This document shows, one piece after another, positions 9,568-18,316 of a stretch of 64,000 nt of DNA. The stretch's first letter is position 1, and each line of letters opens with the position of its first letter. A model generated the notes under the pieces. It was not told the DNA's origin. It saw only the letters and a program-made list of their open reading frames with translations, and did not search any database. This DNA comes from Geodermatophilus africanus. Lineage in GTDB: Bacteria > Actinomycetota > Actinomycetes > Mycobacteriales > Geodermatophilaceae. The translations under genes and the position numbers were made by a program. Where the stretch lies: the NCBI RefSeq assembly GCF_900107105.1, contig NZ_FNOT01000007.1, positions 186,001 through 250,000 on the forward strand. The letters are read 5' to 3'.

Positions 9568-10935
9568 ATGCTGCACAGCCGTCCTCGCCGGCGCACGTCC
9601 GGGACCGCCGCGGCCCCGGCGCACCGCTCGCGCGCCGGCATCGGGCGCAGCCTGCTGGCCGGCGTCGTGGCCGGCACGGTGGTGCTGACCGGGGCCGCGC
9701 CCGCCGCTGCCGCCCCCTCGCCGCCGCCGCCCAACCCCACCGACGAGCAGATCGGTCAGGCGCAGACGGCGCAGGAGGCCGCCGCCGCCGAGGTCGGCCG
9801 GATCGCCGCGCTCGTCGCCCAGGCCGAGTCCGAGCTCGAGGGCTACGCCGTCCAGGCCGAGGCGGCCGGCGCCGCCTACCTGGCCGCCGAGGAGGCGCTC
9901 CTGCAGGCGCAGGCCGAGGCGGAGCGGACGGCGGCGGAGCTGCAGGCCGCCACCGAGGCCGTGGACGCGTCGCTCGCCCGCATCGCCGGCTTCTCCCGCG
10001 ACAGCTACATGAACGGCACCACCCTCTCCACCGCCGCGGTCCTGCTGGACGCGGAGGGCCCGGCGGAGCTGGTGCAGCGGGCCGCGATGCTGGACTACGT
10101 CTCGGAGAACCAGCTCGACGTCCTCGGCGAGCTCGAGGTCGCCCAGGTCAAGCAGGCCAACGCCGACTCCGCGGCCCGCGCCGCCCGCGACCGGACCGCC
10201 GAGGCCGAGGCCGCCGCGGCCGACGCGAAGGCCACCGCCGACCGGCAGCTGGCCGCCCAGCGCAACGCCTACGAGCAGGTCGCCGCCCAGAAGGCCGCCT
10301 ACGACCAGCAGCTCCAGGCCGCCGAGGTCGAGCTGCTGCGCCTGCAGGGCGCCCGCGACGCCTTCCAGGCCTGGCAGCAGCAGAAGGCCGCCGAGGAGGC
10401 CGCCGCCGCCGCGGCCGCCCGCCGCGCCGAGGAGGAGGCCGCCGCCGCGGCCGCCGCGGCCCGCGCCGCCGCGCGCAGCCAGAGCTCCGCGTCCAGCAGC
10501 AGCAGCGCCGCCGCCAGCTCGGGCGGTGCCGGCCCCTACGTCAAGCCGACCTCCGGCCGCACGTCGAGCTGCTACGGCATGCGCTGGGGCGTCCTGCACG
10601 GCGGCGTCGACATCGCCGCGCCCATCGGCACGCCGATCTACGCCGCCCACTCCGGCGTCGTCGCGCGGGCCGGGACCGCCACCGGCTTCGGCTACGCCGT
10701 CTACATCCGCGGCGACGACGGCGCGGTCACCGTGTACGGCCACGTCAACGAGTACTTCGTCCGCGCCGGCGAGCGGGTCGTCGCCGGTGAGCCGATCGCC
10801 GAGGTCGGCAACCGCGGCCAGTCCACCGGCCCGCACCTGCACTTCGAGGTGCACCCGGGCGGGGCCATGTACGGGGGCCAGGCGGACCCGGTGCCGTGGC
10901 TGCGCGCCCGCGGCGTGTCCATCAGCGGCTGCTGA
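9568..10935 (+). CDS. Secreted M23 family peptidase with coiled coil
   Basis: A 455-residue exported cell-wall enzyme or its activator. The N-terminus carries basic residues, a hydrophobic stretch (LLAGVVAGTVVLTGAAPA) and an AAAAP cleavage region. Residues about 55-330 are a long Ala/Glu/Gln-rich coiled coil, followed by a Ser/Ala linker. The C-terminal M23 domain has HGGVDIAAPIGTPIYA and GPHLHFEVHPGG, supplying the usual His/Asp/His zinc ligands. This layout is that of the NlpD/EnvC-like or Rip-type division hydrolases. ATG 9568 has GGGAG five bases upstream. Confidence 0.9.
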   Translation: MLHSRPRRRTSGTAAAPAHRSRAGIGRSLLAGVVAGTVVLTGAAPAAAAPSPPPPNPTDEQIGQAQTAQEAAAAEVGRIAALVAQAESELEGYAVQAEAAGAAYLAAEEALLQAQAEAERTAAELQAATEAVDASLARIAGFSRDSYMNGTTLSTAAVLLDAEGPAELVQRAAMLDYVSENQLDVLGELEVAQVKQANADSAARAARDRTAEAEAAAADAKATADRQLAAQRNAYEQVAAQKAAYDQQLQAAEVELLRLQGARDAFQAWQQQKAAEEAAAAAAARRAEEEAAAAAAAARAAARSQSSASSSSSAAASSGGAGPYVKPTSGRTSSCYGMRWGVLHGGVDIAAPIGTPIYAAHSGVVARAGTATGFGYAVYIRGDDGAVTVYGHVNEYFVRAGERVVAGEPIAEVGNRGQSTGPHLHFEVHPGGAMYGGQADPVPWLRARGVSISGC

Positions 10936-10956
10936 ACGGAGGCCCCGACCGCACCG

Positions 10957-10997
10957 ACGGCGGCCCGTCACCCCCTCCCGGGGTGGCGGGCCGCCGT
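10957..10997. terminator. Hairpin terminator after the M23 gene
   Basis: An 18-bp stem (10957-10974 with 10980-10997) containing one wobble pair and a 5-base loop lies between convergent genes and can serve both. Confidence 0.8.
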
Positions 10998-11010
10998 CGT
11001 TCCGGGCCCC

Positions 11011-11393
11011 TCAGGGGCGCGAAGCCAGCGCGAGCAGCGCCGTGACGACGGCGCAGCCGAGGGGCACCCCGCCGACGAGCCCCAGGTCGCCGGCGCCGGC
11101 CGGTCCACCCGCCGCGACGAGGGCGGCGGTCAGCCCGCCCACCGCCGCGACGGCACTGGCCGCGAGCGAGGACCGGCGCGTGTTCGGGGCGCCCCGCCGC
11201 GTCAGGGCCATGGCGACGAGACCGAGGACGGCGACGCCCAGCAGCAGGCCCCCCGGGCGGTGCGCTCCTCCGGGTGGTCGGAGACGGCGAACAGCAGGTA
11301 CCCGAGCAGGCCGGTCAGGGCGGCCGAGGCCAGCCAGCCCCAGGGCAGCGCGGTGCGGGCCCAGCCCGCCGGTGTTGTAGTCGTCGCGGACAT
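11011..11393 (-). pseudogene. Small multi-pass membrane protein, frameshifted
   Basis: Two adjoining frames together read as one small membrane protein. The first begins at ATG 11393 (GGAGAGG nine bases upstream) and runs through GWLASAALTGLLGYLLF to HPEERTARG. The second continues as LLLGVAVLGLVAMALTRR and two more hydrophobic segments. They are separated by a run of six G (11249-11254 on the complement); one extra G would restore a single frame of about 127 residues. It may be a true pseudogene, a homopolymer sequencing error, or slippage. I do not recognise the family. Confidence 0.6.
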
Positions 11394-11550
11394 GGCGGCC
11401 ATCCTCTCCGTCGTCACCCCGGGGGTCGGGCCGCCATGATGGCGGGGGACCGCCGGGCCGTCACCGGTCCGCGCGACGGCCGGCCGGTCGGGCACCTGCA
11501 CCGGCCCCCTGCAGGCCCCGCCGCCGGCCCGTCCCGGCCGCCTCCCGGGT

Positions 11551-11577
11551 CCCACCGCGAGCTCGCGAGTGGTGGGG
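11551..11577. repeat. Intergenic palindromic repeat, copy 2
   Basis: CCCACCGCGAGC, TC, GCGAGTGGTGGGG: the most symmetric copy of the palindrome also found at 7787-7814 and 22162-22188. The surrounding 11403-11656 stretch has no other feature that I can support. Confidence 0.6.
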
Positions 11578-11656
11578 AGGAGGTGGTCCTTCCGCCGAGC
11601 CTGCGAGGGACGAGGAGGACGGGGACCTTGCACGGTGGGGGCCGGGGGCCCCTTCC

Positions 11657-12172
11657 TCAGCCGGTCGGGGACGCCGAGGTCAGGCCGCAGTTGGCGACGA
11701 CGTAGTCGGACAGCGCCGTCTGCGCCTTCCCCAGTCCCTGGCCGATCTCGGCCTCGGCCGCGGTGTAGGCCTGCTGACCCTCCGGGGTGCCGAGGTCGAG
11801 GGTGGCGGCCGTCTCGGAGAGCCGGCGCAGCCCGTCGACGAGGGCGCCCCAGTCGCCGGAGATCTCGGGTGGGGCCTCCACCTGCTCCAGCCGGGTGACC
11901 ACCTCCGGCAGTCGGCCGGCGACCTCCTCGGGACCGGTCGCGCTCAGCGTGCCCTCCAGCTCGGTGAAGGCGCTGGTGATCTGCCCGCAGAACTCCTGGG
12001 CGGCCGGGTCGGGCGTCGCCGTCCCGCTCGCGGGGGCGGACGGCGAGGTCGCCGGGGCGGAGGTGCTCGACGCGGCGGCCGGCTCGTCGTCCCCCGACCC
12101 GCCGCAGGCGGTGAGCAGGACGACGGCGGCGCCGGCGAGGGCGCAGCGGAGCAGCGGGGCGGGGGAGCGCAT
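11657..12172 (-). CDS. Lipoprotein of unknown function
   Basis: A 171-residue protein with a signal peptide and lipobox (VVLLTACGG), a Ser/Ala/Thr/Pro linker to about residue 55, then a helical globular part with two cysteines (EFCGQITSAF and VANCGLTS) that could form a disulfide. It should be anchored on the outer face of the membrane. The ATG at 12172 has TACCGT seven bases upstream and no ribosome-binding site, so it is probably leaderless. It is divergent from the metallo-hydrolase gene. No family function is recognised. Confidence 0.8.
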   Translation of the reverse strand: MRSPAPLLRCALAGAAVVLLTACGGSGDDEPAAASSTSAPATSPSAPASGTATPDPAAQEFCGQITSAFTELEGTLSATGPEEVAGRLPEVVTRLEQVEAPPEISGDWGALVDGLRRLSETAATLDLGTPEGQQAYTAAEAEIGQGLGKAQTALSDYVVANCGLTSASPTG

Positions 12173-12179
12173 GCCCCCG

Positions 12180-12224
12180 ACGGTATCGGCCGACCGCGCC
12201 GCGGCTCCCCGCCGCGGCTACCGT
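12180..12224. promoter_or_regulatory. Divergent pair of leaderless -10 elements
   Basis: TACCGT occurs on both strands: 12180-12185 on the complement, seven bases before the lipoprotein ATG, and 12219-12224 on the plus strand, seven bases before GTG 12232. The symmetry supports both start choices. Confidence 0.5.
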
Positions 12225-12231
12225 GCCCGGC

Positions 12232-13098
12232 GTGAGGATCCCGGTCGACCCCCGCACCACCTGGGAGCTCCCGGCCCCCGGGGCGATGCCGCGGACGGCG
12301 GACCTCGAGCCGCTGGTCACCCGGGTGCTCGCGCCCAACCCGTCGCCGATGACGCTGGACGGCACCAACACCTACCTGGTGGGTGCCCCGGGCAGCGGGC
12401 AGGTCGTGCTGGTCGACCCGGGGCCCGACGACCCGGCGCACCTGGCGGCGGTCGAGGCGGCGCTGGCCGCGCGGGACGCCCGCTGCGTCGCCGTCCTCGT
12501 CACCCACCACCACGGCGACCACGCGGAGGCGGCGCTGCCGTGGGGGGCGCGGTTCGACGCGCCGGTGGCGGCCGCCGACGCCCGCGTCGCCGGACCCGAG
12601 GGCCGGGTGCTGGCGCCGGGGGAGCGGCTGGCGCTGGCCGGGACGGCGCTCGACGTCGTCCCCACGCCCGGGCACACCGCCGACCACCTGGCCTTCCGGC
12701 TGGAGTCCGGCGCGGTCCTCGTCGGCGACCACGTGCTGGGCCGCGGCACCTCGGTGGTGACCCACCCGGAGGGCGACGTGCTGGCCTACCTCGCCTCCCT
12801 GCGCCGGGTGCACGACCTCGGCCCCAGCGCGCTCTACTGCGGGCACGGGCCCGAGCTGACCGAGGACCCGGGCGCGGTGCTGGACTTCTACCGGGCCCAC
12901 CGGGCGTTCCGGGAGAGCCAGCTGCTCGCGGCCATGGTGCGCGGGGCCGGGACCGTGGACGAACTGGTGGCCGACGTGTACGCCGGGGTGCCGCGGGAGG
13001 TGTGGCCGGCGGCGGCCCAGTCGACCCGGGCGACGCTGGCCAAGCTGGCGGCCGACGGGCACGTGGTCATGGACGGCGACCGGGTGCGACTGCCGTGA
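12232..13098 (+). CDS. MBL-fold metallo-hydrolase (LACTB2-like)
   Basis: A 288-residue protein with the metal-binding motif THHHGDHAEA, then PTPGHTADH, VGDHVLG and YCGHGPE, and a C-terminal winged-helix-like segment. This arrangement matches the LACTB2/RNase-related branch of metallo-beta-lactamase hydrolases, which carry a small C-terminal helical domain. The substrate is unknown. GTG 12232 was chosen over GTG 12223 because TACCGT sits seven bases in front of it. A GMC oxidoreductase follows 67 bases downstream. Confidence 0.85.
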   Translation: MRIPVDPRTTWELPAPGAMPRTADLEPLVTRVLAPNPSPMTLDGTNTYLVGAPGSGQVVLVDPGPDDPAHLAAVEAALAARDARCVAVLVTHHHGDHAEAALPWGARFDAPVAAADARVAGPEGRVLAPGERLALAGTALDVVPTPGHTADHLAFRLESGAVLVGDHVLGRGTSVVTHPEGDVLAYLASLRRVHDLGPSALYCGHGPELTEDPGAVLDFYRAHRAFRESQLLAAMVRGAGTVDELVADVYAGVPREVWPAAAQSTRATLAKLAADGHVVMDGDRVRLP

Positions 13099-13165
13099 GC
13101 GTGCCCGTCGTCCGGGCCGAGGACAGCGGGGCCGACCCGGCGGACCCGCCCGGGGCGCCCGGCCC

Positions 13166-14773
13166 GTGACCCACGAGTGGGACGTCGTCGTGGTGGGGGC
13201 CGGCACGTCCGGTGCCCCGCTCGCCGCGCGGCTGGCCGACGCCGGACGCCGGGTGCTGGTGCTGGAGGCCGGCGCCGACCACGTCGAGTTCCCCGCCGAC
13301 CTGCGCGACGCCGCCCGGATGGCCGCCGCCGTCCCCGGGCACCCGGCGAACTGGGACCTCACCGGCGTGCTCACCGAGGAGGTGACCTTCCCCGTGCCGC
13401 GCGGGCGGGTGGCCGGCGGGTCCAGCGCGCTCAACGGCGGCTACTTCATCCGCGGCACGCGGGCCGACCTCGACGGCTGGGCCGCGGCGGGCAACGACCT
13501 GTGGTCCTACGACGCCGTCCTGCCCTCGTTCGTCCGGCTGGAGGCCGACCGCGAGTACGGCGACCGGCCCGGCCACGGCACCGACGGGCCGGTGCCGGTC
13601 CGCCGGCCCCGGGAGGGCCACCGGCTCGCCGACGCGCTCGGGGCGGCGGTCGCGGAGCTCGGCGTCCCCGACGAGCCGGACAAGAACGCCGACGGGACGC
13701 CCGGCTGGGGGCCGGTCCCGCTCAACGTGGCCGACGGGGTGCGGGTCAACACCGCCATGGCCTACCTCTCGCCCCGCCGCGGGCACCCCGGGCTGACCGT
13801 GCGCGGCGGCGTGCACGTGCGCCGGGTGGTGGTCGAGGGCGGCCGCGCGGTGGGCGTCGAGACGGCGGACGGCGTGGTGCGGGCCGGCGAGGTGGTGCTG
13901 GCCGCCGGCGCCGTCGGGTCGCCGCAGCTGCTGCTGCTCTCGGGCATCGGCCCGGCCGACGGGCTGCGGGCGCTGGGCGTCGACGTGGTGGCCGACGTCC
14001 CCGGAGTGGGTGCGGACTGCACCGACCACCCCGACGTCTACGTCACCTGGCGGCCGGCCCGGCGGCTGCCGATGCCGCGGGACCTGCACCCGCTGCACGG
14101 CGTCCTCAACACCACCTCCGACGGCGCGGCGGTGCCCGGCGACCTCGAGGTGCTGCCCTGGCTCAAGCCGTTCAGCCGGGTGGTGGCGCCCCGCACCTCC
14201 GTCGGCGTGGCCCGGGTGCTGCGCCGGCCGGGGGCCACGCTCCGGGCGCTGCGCGGCACCTCGCTGCACCGGCTGCTCGACACCGCCCGGCGCCGCGACG
14301 ACCTCTTCCTCGGCGTCGCGCTGCAGCGGGAGGACAGCCGCGGCCGGCTCTCGCTGACCAGCACCGACCCGCACGTGCAGCCGCGGCTGGAGTACCGCTA
14401 CCTCGCCACCGACTCCGACCGCCGGCGGATGCGGCAGGGGGTGCGGCTGGCGGCCGAGCTGCTGCGGACGGCGGCGATGGCCCCGCTGGTCGCCGGGCGG
14501 ACCGGGCTGCCCGACGACGTGCTGGCCTCGGACCGGGAACTGGACCGCTGGGTCCGGCGCTCCCTGGGCACCGCCGTCCACCTGGCCGGGACCGCCCGGA
14601 TGGGGCCGGACGCCGATCCCGGCGCCGTCGTCGACCAGCACCTGCGGGTGCGCGGCGTCGAGGGGCTGCGGGTGGTCGACACCTCGGTGCTGCCGACGGT
14701 CCCCTCGCGCGGGCCCGCGGCGACCGCGGTGGCGGTCGGCGAGCGCGCTGCCGAGCTGATGACGCGCAGCTGA
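13166..14773 (+). CDS. GMC family FAD-dependent oxidoreductase (possibly MftG-like)
   Basis: A 535-residue flavoprotein of the glucose-methanol-choline family. The FAD-binding N-terminus is DVVVVGAGTSGAPLAARL, followed by GGSSALNGGYFIRG and GAVGSPQLLLLSGIGP. The C-terminal active-site region has GTAVHLAGTARMG, with the catalytic His, and VPSRGPAATAVAVGERAA. The short length and AVHLAGTARMG are reminiscent of MftG, the GMC enzyme linked to mycofactocin, but no mycofactocin genes are in the window, so this is a suggestion only. GTG 13166 lies in the TGA of a 24-codon frame that bridges from the previous gene. Confidence 0.88.
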   Translation: MTHEWDVVVVGAGTSGAPLAARLADAGRRVLVLEAGADHVEFPADLRDAARMAAAVPGHPANWDLTGVLTEEVTFPVPRGRVAGGSSALNGGYFIRGTRADLDGWAAAGNDLWSYDAVLPSFVRLEADREYGDRPGHGTDGPVPVRRPREGHRLADALGAAVAELGVPDEPDKNADGTPGWGPVPLNVADGVRVNTAMAYLSPRRGHPGLTVRGGVHVRRVVVEGGRAVGVETADGVVRAGEVVLAAGAVGSPQLLLLSGIGPADGLRALGVDVVADVPGVGADCTDHPDVYVTWRPARRLPMPRDLHPLHGVLNTTSDGAAVPGDLEVLPWLKPFSRVVAPRTSVGVARVLRRPGATLRALRGTSLHRLLDTARRRDDLFLGVALQREDSRGRLSLTSTDPHVQPRLEYRYLATDSDRRRMRQGVRLAAELLRTAAMAPLVAGRTGLPDDVLASDRELDRWVRRSLGTAVHLAGTARMGPDADPGAVVDQHLRVRGVEGLRVVDTSVLPTVPSRGPAATAVAVGERAAELMTRS

Positions 14774-14776
14774 GGC

Positions 14777-16816
14777 TCACGGCCCCGGCAGCGGCGGGAG
14801 CGGGATGCCCGGCGGCGGGAAGGGGACCGGCTCCTCGGCCGACAGGACCGGCAGGAACGCGTCGTGCCAGATCTGACCGCCGCGGCTGCCGCCGAACCCG
14901 CCGACGTCCACGTTCGCCGTCGGGTTGAACAGCATGACGCTGGCGGTGTACCGCGGCGTGGAGCCGACGAAGGACACCGATGCGCGGTCCTGGGCGGTGC
15001 CGGTCTTGGTGGCGATCTGGTGGCCGGGGATCGCGGCCCGCCGGCCCGTGCCGTAGGGCAGCGACGAGCCGCCCACCATCATCTGGTTGACCGTCGTGGC
15101 GATCTGCGGCGACACCACCTCTGGCGTGCAGGAGGCGCCGGTGCCGAGGGGGCTGCCGTCCTCGCGGGTCAGCGGCCGTCCGTCGCGGCCGAGCACCTCC
15201 ACGACCGGGACGGGGGTGCACCGGGTGCCGTCGGCGGCCAGCGTGGAGTACGCGCTGGCCAGCGCCAGCGGGCTGGTCGCCTCCGGGCCGAGGGTGAACG
15301 ACCCACGGTTCTGGGCGATCACCTGGTCGGCCACCGGGTCGAGCGAGGTCAGGCCCAGCCGCTGCGCCACCCGCACCGGCCCCTCCACGCTGCCCAGGTC
15401 GTCCTCCAGGCCCACGAAGTAGGTGTTGGAGGAGCGGACCAGCGCCTCGTGCATGCTCAGCGTCGGCGGGAACGTGCCCTCGACGTTGCCGACCGTGTAG
15501 GACTCCAGGCCGTTGCGGTACACCCGCGAGGTGTAGGGGTCGCTCGTGGTGATCGTGTGGGTGGGCGGGAAGCCGGCCTCCAGGGCCGCGGTGGCCACGA
15601 ACACCTTGTACGTGGAGCCCGAGCCCTTGCTGGCGACCACGTTGAGGTTGACCGAGGATTGCGCCGGGTCGGCGGCGTCGAAGCCGAAGACCCGGTTGGT
15701 GCTCATGGCCAGCACGTTCCCCGTGCCCGGTTCGACCGCCGTGAACATGGCCGCCACCGGGTCGCCCATCGGCTGGGTGGCCAGGACGGCGGCGTCGCCG
15801 GAGCGCTGCAGGTCCGCCCGCATCGTCGTGCGGACGGTCAGGCCGCCGTCCTCCAGCTGCTCCTGGGTCATCCCCAGGGTGCCGACGAGGTGCTGCTGGA
15901 GGAAGTCGCAGAAGAAGCCACCGAGCACGCCGGCGCCCGCGCAACCGTTGGGAGGGGGCGGCGCGGGGTCGGTCTGCACCGGCTGCGCGGAGACCTCGGC
16001 CAGCTCCGCGTCGCTGACGTGGCCCTGGGCGTGCATCCGCTCGAGCACCACGTTGCGCCGCTGCCGCGCCTTCTCGGGGTCCACCAGCGGGCTGTCGGAG
16101 GTCGGCGTCTGCACCAGGCCCGCGAGCATCGCCGCCTGCGGCAGGGTGAGGTCGGCGGCGTCCACGCCGAAGTAGGCCTGCGCCGCGGCCTGGACGCCGT
16201 AGGCGCCCTCACCGAAGTACACGGTGTTCAGGTACCGGGTGAGGATCTCCTCCTTGGGGTAGGTCTCCTCCAGCGCCAGGGCCAGCCGGGCCTCGCGCAG
16301 CTTGCGGCCCACGGTCTGCTCGGTGGCCGCCTGCCGGTCCTCGGGGGTGACGGCGGTCTGCAGCAGCGTCTGCTTGACCAGCTGCTGGGTGATCGTCGAG
16401 CCACCCTCCTCGACATCGCCGGAGCTCAGGTTGCGGGCCAGCGCCCGCAGCGTGCCCTGCACGTCGAGGCCGTTGTGCTCGTAGAAACGCTCGTCCTCGA
16501 TGTCGACCAGCGCCTGCTCCATGACGTCGGCGATCCGGTCGGCGGCCACCGGCGTGCGGTTGTTCCGGTAGAAGTACGTGATCACCGACCCGTCGGAGGC
16601 CAGCACGACGGTGTTCCCCGGCGGCGTGGCGTCGGTCAGCTCGACCGGCAGTGGCGACAGCAGCGTCGCCGAGGTGCTGGCGACCAGGCCCGGCCCGACG
16701 ACGAAGGGGGTCAGCAGCCCGGCGAGCAGCGCCCCGCTGAGGGGGAGGGCCAGCAGCAGTCCGCCGATCGCGCGCAGCCGCGGATCGCGCGAGCGGGACC
16801 TGTCCGACCGTGCCAT
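14777..16816 (-). CDS. Class A penicillin-binding protein
   Basis: A 679-residue bifunctional peptidoglycan synthase anchored by one N-terminal membrane helix (GGLLLALPLSGALLAGLL). The glycosyltransferase domain has EDERFYEHNG with the catalytic Glu, and GGSTITQQLVKQ. The transpeptidase has the SxxK box in GSGSTYKVF, the SSN motif in VRSSNTYF and KTGTAQ. The tail is Pro-rich. I prefer ATG 16816, with GAGG five bases upstream, over ATG 16876. The gene ends two bases from the convergent GMC stop. Confidence 0.93.
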   Translation of the reverse strand: MARSDRSRSRDPRLRAIGGLLLALPLSGALLAGLLTPFVVGPGLVASTSATLLSPLPVELTDATPPGNTVVLASDGSVITYFYRNNRTPVAADRIADVMEQALVDIEDERFYEHNGLDVQGTLRALARNLSSGDVEEGGSTITQQLVKQTLLQTAVTPEDRQAATEQTVGRKLREARLALALEETYPKEEILTRYLNTVYFGEGAYGVQAAAQAYFGVDAADLTLPQAAMLAGLVQTPTSDSPLVDPEKARQRRNVVLERMHAQGHVSDAELAEVSAQPVQTDPAPPPPNGCAGAGVLGGFFCDFLQQHLVGTLGMTQEQLEDGGLTVRTTMRADLQRSGDAAVLATQPMGDPVAAMFTAVEPGTGNVLAMSTNRVFGFDAADPAQSSVNLNVVASKGSGSTYKVFVATAALEAGFPPTHTITTSDPYTSRVYRNGLESYTVGNVEGTFPPTLSMHEALVRSSNTYFVGLEDDLGSVEGPVRVAQRLGLTSLDPVADQVIAQNRGSFTLGPEATSPLALASAYSTLAADGTRCTPVPVVEVLGRDGRPLTREDGSPLGTGASCTPEVVSPQIATTVNQMMVGGSSLPYGTGRRAAIPGHQIATKTGTAQDRASVSFVGSTPRYTASVMLFNPTANVDVGGFGGSRGGQIWHDAFLPVLSAEEPVPFPPPGIPLPPLPGP

Positions 16817-16976
16817 GGCGCCTCGCCGAGCTCGTGCCCCGGCGTGCGGGGAAGCGCGACGCCGTGCGAGCAGCATCGCGCACGACGACGGTCCGGAACA
16901 CCCGGACCAGCGCGGTCGACGGCGCGTCCCGGCGGCGCGCCGTGCGCAGCCGCCGGGACGGCGGATCAGGGGGCTC

Positions 16977-17171
16977 TCAGCGGGCGGTCGGGAGTTCCGC
17001 GGGCGCGGGGCTCACCGGCGCGGACCAGACGTCGGGGTGCCGACGACCGGTGTCGGCCACCCAGCCGCCGCTGGGGCGGGTGGCCGGACGGGCGCTGAGG
17101 CTCACGATCAGGGCGAGCAGGCCGACGAGTCCGAGGAGGACACCAGCGATCACCAGGAACGTCGTGAGCAT
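16977..17171 (-). CDS. Small single-pass membrane protein
   Basis: A 64-residue protein: one N-terminal hydrophobic helix (residues 3-27, LVIAGVLLGLVGLLALIVSL), then a hydrophilic Pro-rich tail. ATG 17171 has TACGTT six bases upstream (17178-17183 on the complement), so the gene appears leaderless. No family is recognised. Confidence 0.6.
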   Translation of the reverse strand: MLTTFLVIAGVLLGLVGLLALIVSLSARPATRPSGGWVADTGRRHPDVWSAPVSPAPAELPTAR

Positions 17172-17358
17172 GTACTCAACGTAGGCAGTCGACCGTGTCC
17201 TGTCACGTGGCGGAACTCCACCGGAGTCCCACGCGACCTCGGACAGGTTCTGCCGAGCCGACCGCACCCGTCCCACCCGTCCCGTGCGGATCGCTCCGGC
17301 TGGACGACCGGCCGGAACGCGGGGTATGGGGCTCGCACCCGACGACAGGAGGATGCCC

Positions 17359-18045
17359 GTGATCGACCTGCTCCGGACGGCCGGCCGCGCCGTCGCCGTC
17401 CCGCTGGGGGCGCTCGCCCGCCGGCGCCGCGGCAAGCCGATGCACCCCCGGGGTGCGGTCCTCGACGCCGTCCTCGAGCGCGCCGGCGGACCGACCGGGT
17501 GGGGCGTGCCCTGGCTGGCCGGGAGCGGGGACGAGGCGGCTGAGGTGCGGCTCTCCCGCGGTGCGGGGCTGCCCTCCCTGCTGCCGGACCTGCTCGGTCT
17601 CGCCGTCCGGCTGCCCGGCCCGGACGGTCCCGTGGACCTGCTGCTGTCGACGACGGGGCGGGGGCGGCTGACCCGCTGGCTGCCGGTGCCCCGGCGGGAC
17701 GCCGGAGCCGTCTACTGCTCGATCATGGGCTACCGGACGGCGGCCGGGCCGGTGTTCCTGGCGGCGCTGCCCGAGCCCGGCGCCGCGCCGGTGCCCGCGG
17801 AGCCCGGGCCGGTCGCCGCGGCCGCCCGCGCCGGGAGGCTGGTGTTCACCCTGGCCGCGGCACGCGGGACCGGCCCGTGGCAGCCGTTCGCCCGGCTGCG
17901 GCTGCTCGCGCCGGTGCCCGAGGTCGACCCCGACCTGCGCTTCGACGCCGTCCGCAACCCGCCGCCGGGCCTGGTGCCGGACGGGCCGATGGCCCGGTTC
18001 CGGGCGCCGGCCTACGCGGCCGCACGGGAGGGCCGGGACCGGTGA
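17359..18045 (+). CDS. Conserved hypothetical protein (228 residues)
   Basis: A soluble protein with a basic N-terminal third (RRRRGKPMHPRG), then GVPWL, LSRGAGLPSLLPDLLGLAVR, VDLLLSTTG and MGYRTAAGPVFLAALP. This succession of motifs occurs in an actinobacterial family sometimes labelled phosphodiesterase or catalase-related; I see no catalytic residues that prove either label. GTG 17359 was chosen because AGGAGG (17347-17352) is six bases before it; ATG 17353 directly abuts that site. An AraC-regulator remnant overlaps the end. Confidence 0.7.
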   Translation: MIDLLRTAGRAVAVPLGALARRRRGKPMHPRGAVLDAVLERAGGPTGWGVPWLAGSGDEAAEVRLSRGAGLPSLLPDLLGLAVRLPGPDGPVDLLLSTTGRGRLTRWLPVPRRDAGAVYCSIMGYRTAAGPVFLAALPEPGAAPVPAEPGPVAAAARAGRLVFTLAAARGTGPWQPFARLRLLAPVPEVDPDLRFDAVRNPPPGLVPDGPMARFRAPAYAAAREGRDR

Positions 18046-18295
18046 CGGCGGCCCGCGGGGGCTCGTCCGGCCTGACGGTGCACCTGTGCCGGGCCCGCGA
18101 CCACGTCGACCGGCACGTCGCCGAGGGCCCGCTTCCGCGCGCTGACCGGGGAGTCGCCGGTCGCCTACCGGGACCGCTGGGCCGCCCGCGGTGGGGCGCA
18201 CGTGCCCGGCTGCTTCCTGTTCGTGCGCGGGGTGGTCGACCTCGGCGGGACGATCGGCGCGCGGCGAGCAATCGGGGAGAAGCCCGACGCCGATC
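18042..18295 (+). pseudogene. AraC-family regulator remnant
   Basis: Two pieces of an AraC/XylS regulator lie in different frames. The first, from 18042, has LCRARDHVDRHVAEGPL, like the start of the AraC helix-turn-helix. The second, from 18133, has FRALTGESPVAYRDRWAARGG, then VPGCFLF, like the C-terminal half. The central 40 to 50 residues are missing and the frame changes, so no DNA-binding protein can be made. Intact relatives commonly sit directly before the same VOC gene that follows here, so the loss probably leaves that gene without its regulator. Confidence 0.7.
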
Positions 18296-18316
18296 CGCGT
18301 CCCTGGGGTCGAGGGC

